In this document: in pieces, positions 24,903 through 33,027 of the stretch
Numbering within the stretch: position 1 is the stretch's first letter
Layout of the letters: each line of letters begins with the position of its first letter
NCBI GenBank assembly: GCA_038131165.1
Contig: JAYPOZ010000003.1
Coordinates: forward strand, 1-64,000
Source: UBA6544 sp038131165
GTDB lineage: Bacteria > Pseudomonadota > Alphaproteobacteria > UBA8366
Length of the DNA: 64,000 bases
Direction of reading: 5' to 3'
Translations under genes and position numbers: made by a program
The notes under the pieces: generated by a model
What the model was told of the DNA's origin: nothing
The model's input: the letters and a program-made list of their open reading frames with translations, nothing else
The model's database searches: none

Positions 24903-26210
24903 ATGCAACGCGAGTCAACTGCGAGTAAGGCCTATCTTCTGCTGGACTACGTCCAGCGCCTCGAGCGCCACCGTGAAGGACGGCGCGCCGTCCACATTCA
25001 TCTGTCGAAGCTCAAGCCGCAGAATCGCCGCGAACATCATCTAAGGATCGCGGAGAACACTTTCGAAGAACTGACCAAACAATTCGACGGCCAGGTATTC
25101 TCGATGCATAGCGGCGATATTATCTTCGTCTGCCGCGATGCCTCCCTCGGCGATATGGACGACGCGGTTCAGCGGCTACGCGGGCTGTTTGGCGACGATC
25201 CGCTGGCGCAAAGCATCGATGCCGGCACCGAAGACCTGTTTTGCACTTATTATAACCTTGAGACTCAATACCCGACATTTCTGGAGGTTTCGGAAGGCCT
25301 CTATAATGCCGAACAACGGCGGATCAAACGCCTGCAGATGGCGGCCCAGCAATCCGGCGATTCCGCGCGCGGCGAACAAACGCCACTTTCGCCGCAACAA
25401 TTGGGAAAATTGATCGAGTTTCTGGAGCGCGCCGACCTTTCCAGCGTCATGCGGCGGCAATCGATCTGCGCGGTCGCAGGCACCGATTTGCCGCGCCCCG
25501 TCTTCAAGGAGCTGTTCATCTCGATCGGCGAGCTGGCGCAGCAGGTTTTGCCGGACGTAAATCTGGCGGCCAACCGTTGGCTGTTTCAGCATCTGACGGA
25601 AACCCTCGACCTGCGGGTCCTAAAGCTGCTCACGCAGGCGGATGATCGGGATCTGCATTCGTCCTTCAGCGTTAACCTGAACGTCGGCACCTTGCTGTCG
25701 AGCGAGTTCAACGAATTCGACACCTCCCTGCGTACCGGCGGGCGGGGAACCATCGTCATCGAACTGCAACTGATCGACATCTACAGCGATGTCGCCAATT
25801 ACATGTTCGCCCGGGATTTTGTGCGGGAACGCGGTTACCGGATTTGTGTCGACGGGGTCACCCATCAGAGCCTGCCGCTGGTGGACCGGCAAGCGATGGG
25901 CGCCGATCTCGTCAAATTAGCCTGGTTGCCGGAACTATCCGATGGCGTGTCCGATGAAGCCCGCGCCAATATCGCCAAACAGGTCGAGCGGGTCGGCGCC
26001 TCACGCGTCATCCTGGCGCGCTGCGATGCGCCGGCGGCCATCCGGCTCGGTCAGTCGATGGGTGTCTCGATGTACCAGGGCCGCTATCTCGACACCGTGC
26101 TGCAGAATCAGGCCCGGCGGCGTAACGAGCGAGCCCCCTCGCGGCAATTCCAGGCCATCGAGGATGCGGCGGAGGAAGAAGCGGCCGCAGATGAAGACAC
26201 GAAAAAATAA
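24903..26210 (+). CDS. soluble degenerate GGDEF-EAL protein
   Basis: A 435-residue protein without membrane segments. Residues about 10-95 resemble a broken GGDEF domain: FDGQVFSMHSGDIIFVCRDA keeps the shape of RxGGDEF but reads SGD (70-72). Residues about 180-405 match an EAL fold: FSVNLNVGTLLSSEFNEFD, GTIVIELQLID, RGYRICVDGVTHQS, ADLVKLAWLPEL, and VGASRVILARCD ending in GVSMYQGRYLD. The EAL signature and the DDFG catalytic Asp pair (here VDGV) are lost, while one Glu and the barrel Lys remain. It is therefore likely a nucleotide receptor or scaffold. An acidic tail ends the protein. The start follows GGAGGGG. It lies directly after the LapG-like gene, recalling LapD, which however is membrane-bound. 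Confidence 0.78.
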   Translation: MQRESTASKAYLLLDYVQRLERHREGRRAVHIHLSKLKPQNRREHHLRIAENTFEELTKQFDGQVFSMHSGDIIFVCRDASLGDMDDAVQRLRGLFGDDPLAQSIDAGTEDLFCTYYNLETQYPTFLEVSEGLYNAEQRRIKRLQMAAQQSGDSARGEQTPLSPQQLGKLIEFLERADLSSVMRRQSICAVAGTDLPRPVFKELFISIGELAQQVLPDVNLAANRWLFQHLTETLDLRVLKLLTQADDRDLHSSFSVNLNVGTLLSSEFNEFDTSLRTGGRGTIVIELQLIDIYSDVANYMFARDFVRERGYRICVDGVTHQSLPLVDRQAMGADLVKLAWLPELSDGVSDEARANIAKQVERVGASRVILARCDAPAAIRLGQSMGVSMYQGRYLDTVLQNQARRRNERAPSRQFQAIEDAAEEEAAADEDTKK

Positions 26211-26216
26211 GTCGCT

Positions 26217-26768
26217 TTAGTTTCGTGGCGCATGCTTGTTGAGAATGCGCTGCAAGGTCCGGCGATGCATTTTCAGGCGCCGCGCCGTCTCCGATACGTT
26301 CCGTCCACACTGTTCGAAGACACGCTGAATGTGCTCCCAGCGGACTCGGTCGGCCGACATCGGATCTTTGGGTGGCCCCGGGAGGGCCCGCTCCGTCTCC
26401 AATAGCGAGGCCGTGATATCGTCCGCATTCGCGGGTTTGGGCAGATAGTCCACCGCACCGGCTTTGATCGCGGCCACGGCGGTCGCGATATTTCCGTATC
26501 CCGTCAGCATCACGATCCGGCTTTCGGGCCGGGCTTGTTGAATCGCTTGCACAACTTCAAAGCCGTTGCCGTCATCCAGACGCAGATCGATCACCGCATA
26601 TGCGGGCGGATGTTCGACGGCGAATTCGACCCCCTCGGAGACGCTCTCGGCGGCAGTGACCACAAACCCACGCGATTCCATGGCCCGCGCCAGTCGAGTT
26701 CGCAACGGCGCGTCATCGTCGACGATCAACAGGCTGCGGTCGTTGATTCTCGCGTTCGGATCGTTCAT
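26217..26768 (-). CDS. regA: RegA/ActR/PrrA-type redox response regulator
   Basis: A 183-residue response regulator. The receiver has DDDAPLRTRLARAM, the phospho-acceptor Asp in YAVIDLRLDDGNGFE and the switch Thr/Lys in MLTGYGNIATAVAAIKAGAVDYLPKP. The C-terminal Fis-type helix-turn-helix reads ARRLKMHRRTLQRILNKH, the near-invariant signature of RegA/ActR. RegA controls respiration, carbon and nitrogen fixation or photosynthesis genes in response to quinone redox state. Start chosen at MNDPNARI, giving the family length; the frame is open 48 bp further upstream. It follows regB by 49 bp on the same strand. Confidence 0.92.
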   Translation of the reverse strand: MNDPNARINDRSLLIVDDDAPLRTRLARAMESRGFVVTAAESVSEGVEFAVEHPPAYAVIDLRLDDGNGFEVVQAIQQARPESRIVMLTGYGNIATAVAAIKAGAVDYLPKPANADDITASLLETERALPGPPKDPMSADRVRWEHIQRVFEQCGRNVSETARRLKMHRRTLQRILNKHAPRN

Positions 26769-26816
26769 GCCTGTCACCGATTTCCGTGTCCCGTCTTCCA
26801 AACTTTCGACCCGCAC

Positions 26817-28091
26817 TCAGGCCATTTCCAGCATAGCTCTTGACCAAGAGATAGCAACCTCACCGCCGCCGCGATTGCGGAAAGTCATCTGCGCGCCGGA
26901 ACGCTCCAACAGACTCTGCGCGATAAAAATTCCGAGACCCATATGATCTCCCCCGCCCGAACGGGTCGAAATAAACGGCTCGCCGATGACCGCAAGCACG
27001 GAGGGGGGAAACCCCGGCCCGTCGTCGCTAATGACGATGCGCACGATATCCTCGCTCCAGGAGGCTGTAAGGCTCACGCGGCGGCGGGCAAACTGCTCGG
27101 CATTCTGAATGATATTGCCCAGGCCTCGGAGAATTTCCGGCCGCCGGTCGATCAACGGTTCCGCGCCCGCTGAATCGTCCGCAAGTTCGATCTCGATCGC
27201 CACCTTGCCGCCGGCCGCATCGTCGACGGCATCCTGCAAGAATACAGAAAGCGGCAGCCGCTCGAACGGCATTCCGCCCCGGTCTTCGGGTTGCGCCGCA
27301 ATGTCCGCCAATATGTCGCGGCACCTTTCGGACTGACTCAGCAACAACTGCACGTCTTCCGCAATTGGACTTTCCGGAGCGACTTCCCGCGACAATTCGT
27401 TGGCCACGACCGAGATCGTGGCAAGCGGCGTTCCAAGTTCGTGCGCCGCCGCCGCCGCCAGACCGTCAAGGGCGGCGAGTCGTTGCGCCCGCGCCAAAGC
27501 CGCCTGGGTCTCCGAGAGGGCCTGTGACATGCGCCGCGCTTCTTCAGCCACCGACCATACATAGGTCGAAATGAACACCGCTGCGACGGCGAGCGCGGTC
27601 CAAATTCCGAGGACATAGGGAAGGGGAAGGCTGAAGATATCCGGCGACCAGGGGAGCGGCAGATGGGCGTAAGCAAGGACGGTGATCGACAGCAAGGCCA
27701 AGCCGGTCAGCGTTATCGTCGCCCGCCGCGACAGGATCGTCGCAGAGACCAGTACCGGCGCCAGGATCAGGATCGAGAACGGATTGGCGAGTCCGCCCGT
27801 CAGGTATAACAGGCACGACAGCTGCACCGCGTCGAAACCCAGAAGCGCCAGCGCTTCGCCATCGGCAAGCCGCGCCCGCGACGACCGCATGGTGGCGAAA
27901 GCCAGATTGGAAGCCGCCAGGACGGAAATCGTAATGACACACAAGGTCAGCGGCAGCGGATAGCTGAGCCCGAAATGGACGATCAAGACCGTCGCCAACT
28001 GACCCGCCGCCGCGATCCAGCGAATGAGCAGAAGCGTGCGCAAGCGCACCGGGGCCGCCGGCAATTGCTGACCGGAATGGAGGTCTGACAT
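26817..28091 (-). CDS. regB: RegB/ActS/PrrB-type redox sensor histidine kinase
   Basis: A 424-residue membrane kinase. Six hydrophobic helices fill residues about 15-180. The quinone-binding motif GGLANPF lies in YLTGGLANPFSILILAPV. The H-box is AAAAHELGTPLATISVVANE with phospho-acceptor His217. Cys257 in SQSERCRDILADIA sits exactly 40 residues after that His, as the redox-active Cys265 does after His225 of Rhodobacter RegB. The ATP domain (GLGNIIQNAEQFA, ISDDGPGFPP, GLGIFIAQSLLE) is complete. Start taken at MSDLHSGQQ; ATG 28112 is an alternative and the ribosome site is weak in both cases. It precedes regA in an operon. Confidence 0.92.
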   Translation of the reverse strand: MSDLHSGQQLPAAPVRLRTLLLIRWIAAAGQLATVLIVHFGLSYPLPLTLCVITISVLAASNLAFATMRSSRARLADGEALALLGFDAVQLSCLLYLTGGLANPFSILILAPVLVSATILSRRATITLTGLALLSITVLAYAHLPLPWSPDIFSLPLPYVLGIWTALAVAAVFISTYVWSVAEEARRMSQALSETQAALARAQRLAALDGLAAAAAHELGTPLATISVVANELSREVAPESPIAEDVQLLLSQSERCRDILADIAAQPEDRGGMPFERLPLSVFLQDAVDDAAGGKVAIEIELADDSAGAEPLIDRRPEILRGLGNIIQNAEQFARRRVSLTASWSEDIVRIVISDDGPGFPPSVLAVIGEPFISTRSGGGDHMGLGIFIAQSLLERSGAQMTFRNRGGGEVAISWSRAMLEMA

Positions 28092-28208
28092 GGTATTAAG
28101 GCCAGCACGCATCGCACGCCGGCGCAAGCCTTTGTGATGGGATACCGACCCCCTTGTCCGGCTCCGGCAAATGACGCAATTAGACATCCGCAACGCGAGG
28201 GAACGAGG

Positions 28209-28832
28209 ATGAGTAGGGAAACCCGTTGGTGGTGGATCCGACACGCGCCCGTGACGAGCCACGCCGGCCGAATCTACGGACAGCAGGATGTGCCGGCCGA
28301 TTTAACGGGCACGGCAGCGGCGATCCGCGGCCTGGCGGCGGCGCTGCCCGGCGACGCGGTGGCCCTGACGAGCGACCTGCAGCGGACCATTGCGACGGCG
28401 GAGGCCCTGTCGGCAGCCGGCTGCCGGTGGGCCGAACATCATCGCGAACCGGATTTCCGGGAACAGCATTTCGGCGAGTGGCAAGGCCTGACGTCGGAGG
28501 CGTTCACCGCCGTCCGCGACCGCCTGCCCCATTCCGGCTGGCTGGCGCCGGCGTTCGAGCGGCCGCCCGCGGGGGAAAGCTTCTCCGACGTGACGGCCCG
28601 CGTGGTGCCGGCCATTATTCGCCATACCTCCGCCCAAGCGGGACGGGATATCGTCGCCGTCGGACATGGCGGTTCGATCCGTGCCGCGCTTGGATTTGCG
28701 CTGGGAGTCGACCCCGAATCGGCGCTGTCGTTTTCGCTCGAGACGCTCTCGCTCACCCGGTTGGACCACATCGAGACGCGTGACGATTCCGGGGTCTGGC
28801 GGATCGTCTGCGTCAACCGTGTGTTTGGCTAG
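28209..28832 (+). CDS. histidine phosphatase family protein (CobC-like)
   Basis: A 207-residue phosphoglycerate-mutase-fold phosphatase. The phospho-His is in WWWIRHAPVTSH, followed by SDLQRTIATAEAL, the acid Glu in FREQHFGEWQGL and the second His in IVAVGHGGSIRAALGF. This pattern fits alpha-ribazole-phosphate phosphatase (CobC) and relatives. A CbiB-like gene lies 1.4 kb downstream on the opposite strand, but no other cobalamin gene is in view, so the CobC role is only possible. Start chosen at MSRETRWWW with GAGGGAACGAGG just upstream; a 75-bp extension overlaps the regB promoter region. Confidence 0.82.
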   Translation: MSRETRWWWIRHAPVTSHAGRIYGQQDVPADLTGTAAAIRGLAAALPGDAVALTSDLQRTIATAEALSAAGCRWAEHHREPDFREQHFGEWQGLTSEAFTAVRDRLPHSGWLAPAFERPPAGESFSDVTARVVPAIIRHTSAQAGRDIVAVGHGGSIRAALGFALGVDPESALSFSLETLSLTRLDHIETRDDSGVWRIVCVNRVFG

Positions 28833-28865
28833 CCCCCGCCTCCGTTGATTGATAGGGTTTCGGCC

Positions 28866-29414
28866 ATGGAATTCCCGATCTCGCTTCAAAGTACCGGCAC
28901 CATCGCCGTTCTGGCAGTCATCGTCGGTCTGTTCTGGTGGTTGCATCAGCGCCGTCCCCGAGACCTCGCCACGGGCAGCAAAATTCCAGAGCTGGGCTTT
29001 GGCTACGAATGGGTGGTCACGCCTTTGGCGAAAGCTCGGAAAGACATGCTGGAGCGTTTCCCCGAGCTCGACTCCGCACTCGGCGACGGCCCGCGCGAAG
29101 ACGTGCATCTGGTGCGCTTCGGACTGTTCAACATGACGGAAAAGATTGTCGAGAGTCATCAGATCACGCGCCCCGTGGAAATCCTCTTTTCCGACCGCAC
29201 GAAGATCGAATCGGCTCTTTTCGGCGAATCGCTAAAGACAGAACGGCGGACGACGGCCGAGCCGGTCGTCGACGGCAATCGCGTGATTTTGCCGAAGGAG
29301 GCGATGAATCCGCGCTCGACCCTCATCTACAATCTCATCCTTCGCGGCGAAGCGGGCCCGCTCGGGGTATCCGGCGAGACTGCGGAGCACGGCCCGGTCA
29401 AGCGGGTCGGCTGA
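28866..29414 (+). CDS. hypothetical single-pass membrane protein
   Basis: A 182-residue protein not recognised as a named family. Residues about 10-28 form one membrane helix (TGTIAVLAVIVGLFWWL), followed by a soluble, probably cytoplasmic, domain with FGYEWVVTPLAKARKDMLER and FGLFNMTEKIVESHQITRPV. The segment PVVDGNRVILPKEAMNPRST resembles a beta-rich region found in secreted or envelope proteins. It lies 33 bp after the histidine phosphatase gene, so co-transcription is likely. Start chosen at the ATG preceded by ATAGGG. Confidence 0.6.
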   Translation: MEFPISLQSTGTIAVLAVIVGLFWWLHQRRPRDLATGSKIPELGFGYEWVVTPLAKARKDMLERFPELDSALGDGPREDVHLVRFGLFNMTEKIVESHQITRPVEILFSDRTKIESALFGESLKTERRTTAEPVVDGNRVILPKEAMNPRSTLIYNLILRGEAGPLGVSGETAEHGPVKRVG

Positions 29415-29457
29415 CCGGACTGCAGATACATTTCGTAATTTAATTCAACTGACACCC

Positions 29458-29472
29458 CATATGTTGTATGGT
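29458..29472. repeat. inverted repeat upstream of the SYLF gene
   Basis: CCATATGTTGTATGG is a perfect 5-bp inverted repeat with a 5-bp spacer, located 43-57 bp before the ATG at 29515 in an AT-rich promoter-like gap. It may be an operator. No known consensus fits by eye. Confidence 0.35.
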
Positions 29473-29514
29473 TTGGGTCGATTTCCACACGGTATTTTCA
29501 CTTGAGGTGTCTCC

Positions 29515-30201
29515 ATGAAGATTCGCATCCACCTTCTCGCCAGCTTGATATTCTTCACTGGAGCCTTCGCAATTCCGCCGGCCCTTGCCATCAGCGATCA
29601 GGAAGAGATGGTCCAAAAGGCCCACATTACGGTGCAGAAGGTGATGCAAAGCGACCGGATCGGCCCCGCGGTCCGCGATGCGATCCAGCGGGCAAAGGGC
29701 ATCTTGATATTCCCCTCCTTGTACAAAGGCGCGATTTTCTTCGGCGCCGAAGGCGGTAGCGGCATTCTACTTGCCAAGGGCAGCCAGGGCCGTTGGAGCT
29801 ATCCGGCTTTCTACTTTCTGGGCTCCGGAAGCTTCGGCCTACAGATCGGTGCACAGGAAGCCGAAGTCCTGCTCTTGATCATGACCGAACATGGGCTGAA
29901 TGCTGTCCTCAACCAGAAGGTAAAGCTTGGCGCCGACGTCAATGCTGCGATCGGGCCCTATGGGGTTGGCGCGGAAGCCGCCACAACCGCGAACCTGGGG
30001 GCGGATATCTTGACCTATTCGCTCAATCAGGGGGCCTTCGCCGGCTTCAGCATCGAGGGCGCGGTCATCTACCCGCGGTCGGACTGGACCACCGGTTATT
30101 ACGGCGACAAGGCGGCAACGTCCCGCGCCGTGGTCATCGAAGGCCTCTTCCAGAACACCCATGCGGATACGCTGCGGGAGGCCCTTATCGTCAGACCGTA
30201 G
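29515..30201 (+). CDS. lipid-binding SYLF domain-containing exported protein
   Basis: A 228-residue protein with a signal peptide (MKIRIHLLASLIFFTGAFA, cleavage near PALAIS). The mature part is a SYLF/Ysc84 domain: RAKGILIFPSLYKGAIFFG, GGSGILLAKGSQGRWSYPAF, and the loop MTEHGLNAVLNQKVKLGADV. SYLF proteins bind phosphoinositides or anionic lipids in eukaryotes; bacterial ones are envelope-associated with unclear roles. Its 3' end overlaps the convergent CbiB-like gene by 11 bp. A promoter with the inverted repeat at 29458 precedes it. Confidence 0.88.
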   Translation: MKIRIHLLASLIFFTGAFAIPPALAISDQEEMVQKAHITVQKVMQSDRIGPAVRDAIQRAKGILIFPSLYKGAIFFGAEGGSGILLAKGSQGRWSYPAFYFLGSGSFGLQIGAQEAEVLLLIMTEHGLNAVLNQKVKLGADVNAAIGPYGVGAEAATTANLGADILTYSLNQGAFAGFSIEGAVIYPRSDWTTGYYGDKAATSRAVVIEGLFQNTHADTLREALIVRP

Positions 30202-31195
30202 CAACCCGGACAGCGGCCAAGACCGCCAAGATCGAGGCGTGGACGACGCACGCATACCCGAATAGCAAGAGCGCGCGGTGCGCATCGCGCGCGGTCATCC
30301 GCGCCGTCCCGTCGCCGAACCACGGCATGGGTCGGCCTTCGGCGGAATTGGCGCCGCCAAGCTCGACCGACAGTGCGCCCGCGAACGCCGCGGCCGGCCA
30401 CCCAAATGACGCCGACGGCAGTGCGGCCGCCTTGCGCCACATGATCCGAAAGGCCCGAATCGGCCGGGCGGTTGGCGCAAGGAAGCACGCGAGCACGACC
30501 AGCATTCCAGCGATGCGCCCGGGTATCCAGCCGGCAAACTTCTCGAGACGCACAGCCATCCATCCAAAACCCGCCCTTGCCGCTTCATCGCCCCCAAAGC
30601 GCTCCGCGGCCACGACGATCGCGACATAGATCAGCAGAGCCGGCAGGCCAAAAATGAGGTACCAAAAAACCGGCGCCACCAACCACCGCCCGAACTCCGC
30701 CGCCAAATGCTCGCTAAGGGCCCGGCTGACACCGTGCGCATCGAGGGCCGAGGGCCGGCCTTTATGATATCGCGCCACTTGTTCGCGCGCGGCCGCCACG
30801 CCGTCGCGCGTCAACGCCCGAACCGTCCGAGAGGCTTCGCCGTAGCCGCCCCGTTGGGAGACAACCAGTGAGACGACCGCCAGGTCGAGAACCCATCCGG
30901 CGGGAAACGTCGCCGCCCATGCCTCGAGGCTTCCGCCGATAAGACCGCCGGCGATGCAGAGGACGGCGGTCACGATCGCGCCTCTCACCACCAGCGCGCG
31001 CGGCCCGCGCCGACTTCTGTTCAACCGCCGTTCCAGGAAACCGGCACAGGCCCTAAACATGGCCACCGGGTGCGGCAGGACGCGGCAGACCCAAAGCGCC
31101 CGTCCGATGACCGCCTCGACGAACAGCGCCATACAGACAAGGACGAACCTGTCCGTCGCATAGACCGCCAATTCCGGAAAATCGTACATGGCCAT
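30191..31195 (-). CDS. CbiB/CobD-like integral membrane protein, divergent
   Basis: A 334-residue membrane protein recognisable as CbiB/CobD (adenosylcobinamide-phosphate synthase) family. The signs are LPHPVAMFRACAGFLERRLN, the DGVAAAREQVARYHKG and LDAHGVSRALSEHLA stretch, VAPVFWYLIFGLPALLIYVA, FGWMAVRLEKFAGWIPGRIAG and FGWPAAAFAGALSVELGG. The most conserved block, where normal CbiB has YRAINTLDS, is replaced by YVAIVVAAERF, and the ESLAEN-D motif reads SEHLAAEFG. The amino-alcohol attachment activity may be altered or lost. Start is the Met at 31195 or 31189. It is divergent from the RNase H-like gene. Confidence 0.72.
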   Translation of the reverse strand: MAMYDFPELAVYATDRFVLVCMALFVEAVIGRALWVCRVLPHPVAMFRACAGFLERRLNRSRRGPRALVVRGAIVTAVLCIAGGLIGGSLEAWAATFPAGWVLDLAVVSLVVSQRGGYGEASRTVRALTRDGVAAAREQVARYHKGRPSALDAHGVSRALSEHLAAEFGRWLVAPVFWYLIFGLPALLIYVAIVVAAERFGGDEAARAGFGWMAVRLEKFAGWIPGRIAGMLVVLACFLAPTARPIRAFRIMWRKAAALPSASFGWPAAAFAGALSVELGGANSAEGRPMPWFGDGTARMTARDAHRALLLFGYACVVHASILAVLAAVRVATV

Positions 31196-31289
31196 AGAAT
31201 GCGGCGCGGGCCCGCAATCGGTCAATCCACCCACGGGGTGCCGCCACGCCGGACTTGACACCGGGCCCGCGATCGTTTGGCCTTCGCGC

Positions 31290-32189
31290 ATGACAGCCTT
31301 CGACGTCTATCTCATGGTCGATTGGAGCGCCTCGAGTACGCCGGTCCGCGGCAAGGACAGCATATGGATCGGCATGACAGTGCTCCGCAATGGCCGCCCG
31401 CTGCTCTCCAAGCTGGAGAATCCGGTGACGCGGGCCGCGGCGACGGAGCGCATTGTCGCCATTGCCCGGGCCTGTCTGAACCGCGGCCACCGTATCCTCG
31501 TCGGTTTCGATTTTCCGTTCGGCTTTCCGGCCGGCACTGCTCAGGCGCTCGGCATGCGGGGTTTGCCGTGGCGGAGTATCTGGCAGGAATTGGACGACCG
31601 AATGGAGGATCGCGTGGATAACAGAAACAACCGTTTCGACGTCGCGGAGGCGCTGAACGAGCGGTTGACTGGCGAGGCATTCCCGTTCTGGGGCCTCGCC
31701 CGGGAAGAGACCCGACCGTATCTGCTGCGTCGGGGCCGGCGGCCCCATGGCCCTGAGGATCTCGCCGAAAAAAGGCTGTGCGACCGCCGGGTGCCCTCGA
31801 CACAACCGGTTTGGAAGTTGGCGGGTGCGGGATCGGTTGGCGGTCAGGTACTGACCGGCATTCCCCGCGTGTGGCAGATACGCCGCGACCCTCATCTGGC
31901 CTTTGATTGTCAAATCTGGCCCTTCGAGACAGGACTTCGTTTCGACCCCAAACCCGCCATCGTACTGGCCGAGGTATACCCCTCGTTGGTCTCGCCGCAG
32001 ATCTTCAAGGGCCGGCCGAAGGATGCCGGACAAGTTGCCGCCATCGGCCGCCGATACGCGGAACTCGACATCTCTGGAGCGCTACACGGATTGTTCTCCG
32101 GCGACCCTACCTTGAATCTAGAGCGTCGGCGCGCGGTCGAACGGGAGGAAGCATGGATCCTGGGCGTACAGGCCAGGAACAGCCTCTAA
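31290..32189 (+). CDS. predicted RNase H-fold (DUF429-like) protein
   Basis: A 299-residue cytosolic protein without a firm family name. It has acidic motifs in the order expected for an RNase H-like fold of the DUF429 type: the first strand YLMVDWSASSTPVRGKDSIW, the second GHRILVGFDFPFGFPAG, and later IVLAEVYPSLVSPQIF. No metal-chelating set can be confirmed by eye. The ATG at 31290 starts 95 bp from the divergent CbiB-like gene. Function unknown; adjacency to a CbiB-like gene suggests but does not show a cofactor role. The stop shares bases with the convergent ankyrin gene. Confidence 0.6.
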   Translation: MTAFDVYLMVDWSASSTPVRGKDSIWIGMTVLRNGRPLLSKLENPVTRAAATERIVAIARACLNRGHRILVGFDFPFGFPAGTAQALGMRGLPWRSIWQELDDRMEDRVDNRNNRFDVAEALNERLTGEAFPFWGLAREETRPYLLRRGRRPHGPEDLAEKRLCDRRVPSTQPVWKLAGAGSVGGQVLTGIPRVWQIRRDPHLAFDCQIWPFETGLRFDPKPAIVLAEVYPSLVSPQIFKGRPKDAGQVAAIGRRYAELDISGALHGLFSGDPTLNLERRRAVEREEAWILGVQARNSL

Positions 32190-32776
32190 TCGCGCGCGCC
32201 GAAATTCTCGAGTAGCGAGACGAGCCTTCTGTCCCGGCTTTGCCGGGCCCAACCAAGGACACTTCGGCCCGTATAGTCTTTGAGAGTCAGATCGGGTCGG
32301 CGTTGCAGCATGAATTCAACCTGAATGTAACGGCCGGCTTTCGCCGCCTGCATCAAAGGCGTCATGCCCTGACGATTCTGGATATCTGGGCTGGCCCCGG
32401 CATTCAGCAACATCTCCGAGATATCCAACTGGTTCTGTATTGCGGCCCAGCCAAGCGCGGTATTGCCTTGATTATCCTTAGCGTCGAGTTTACCCGCCAC
32501 GCCGATGATTGTCTCCGCGATATCGATATTGCCGTTGATCGTGGCAATCATCAGCGGTGTCTGTCCCTCTTTATCCCTGACGTCCGGACTGTCGCCCCGC
32601 GCGAGCATATCTTGCACCGTCGCCAAATCACCGGTCCGCGCCGCAATAATAAAAGGGTGTTCAAAAATCAACTGTGATTGCTGGGCCTGTCCTTCGCCCA
32701 CCGCGCAAAAGAGCCCGGCAACCACCAAAATCCCGCCGACCAAAGCGGCCATCCTCAGACCAACGAAGCCGCGCAT
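32186..32776 (-). CDS. exported ankyrin-repeat protein
   Basis: A 196-residue protein with a signal peptide (MRGFVGLRMAALVGGILVV, cleavage near GEGQAQ). It carries about four ankyrin repeats, each with a DxxGxTPLMxA-type core: DKEGQTPLMIATINGNIDIA, DNQGNTALGWAAIQNQLDIS, NRQGMTPLMQAAKAGRYIQV and DYTGRSVLGWARQSRDRRLV. Repeats end at the C-terminus with no other domain. It is a probable periplasmic protein-binding scaffold. Start chosen at the Met preceded by GGGGAGGGG; an upstream in-frame extension of 30 bp exists. Confidence 0.87.
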   Translation of the reverse strand: MRGFVGLRMAALVGGILVVAGLFCAVGEGQAQQSQLIFEHPFIIAARTGDLATVQDMLARGDSPDVRDKEGQTPLMIATINGNIDIAETIIGVAGKLDAKDNQGNTALGWAAIQNQLDISEMLLNAGASPDIQNRQGMTPLMQAAKAGRYIQVEFMLQRRPDLTLKDYTGRSVLGWARQSRDRRLVSLLENFGARD

Positions 32777-33027
32777 TATCTTGGCCCCTCCCCAGGGATT
32801 CGGCACATTGTTTCATCATTCCCGCAACACGGGATTTTGACAGAATCGCGGCCTGTACTGTCAAGTGTCGACCGCATACCAACGGGTTACTGTAGCCTGG
32901 AACTACTCCGCAGGTTAGAGTGTAGGATGGATTTGGTTTCCTTTCACGTCCTGTCTTTACGCACGGCAACCACCTCGGCTGAACGCCTCGGCGGCTGCGT
33001 CACAGTCGACCCTGGCCGGTTGTCGAA

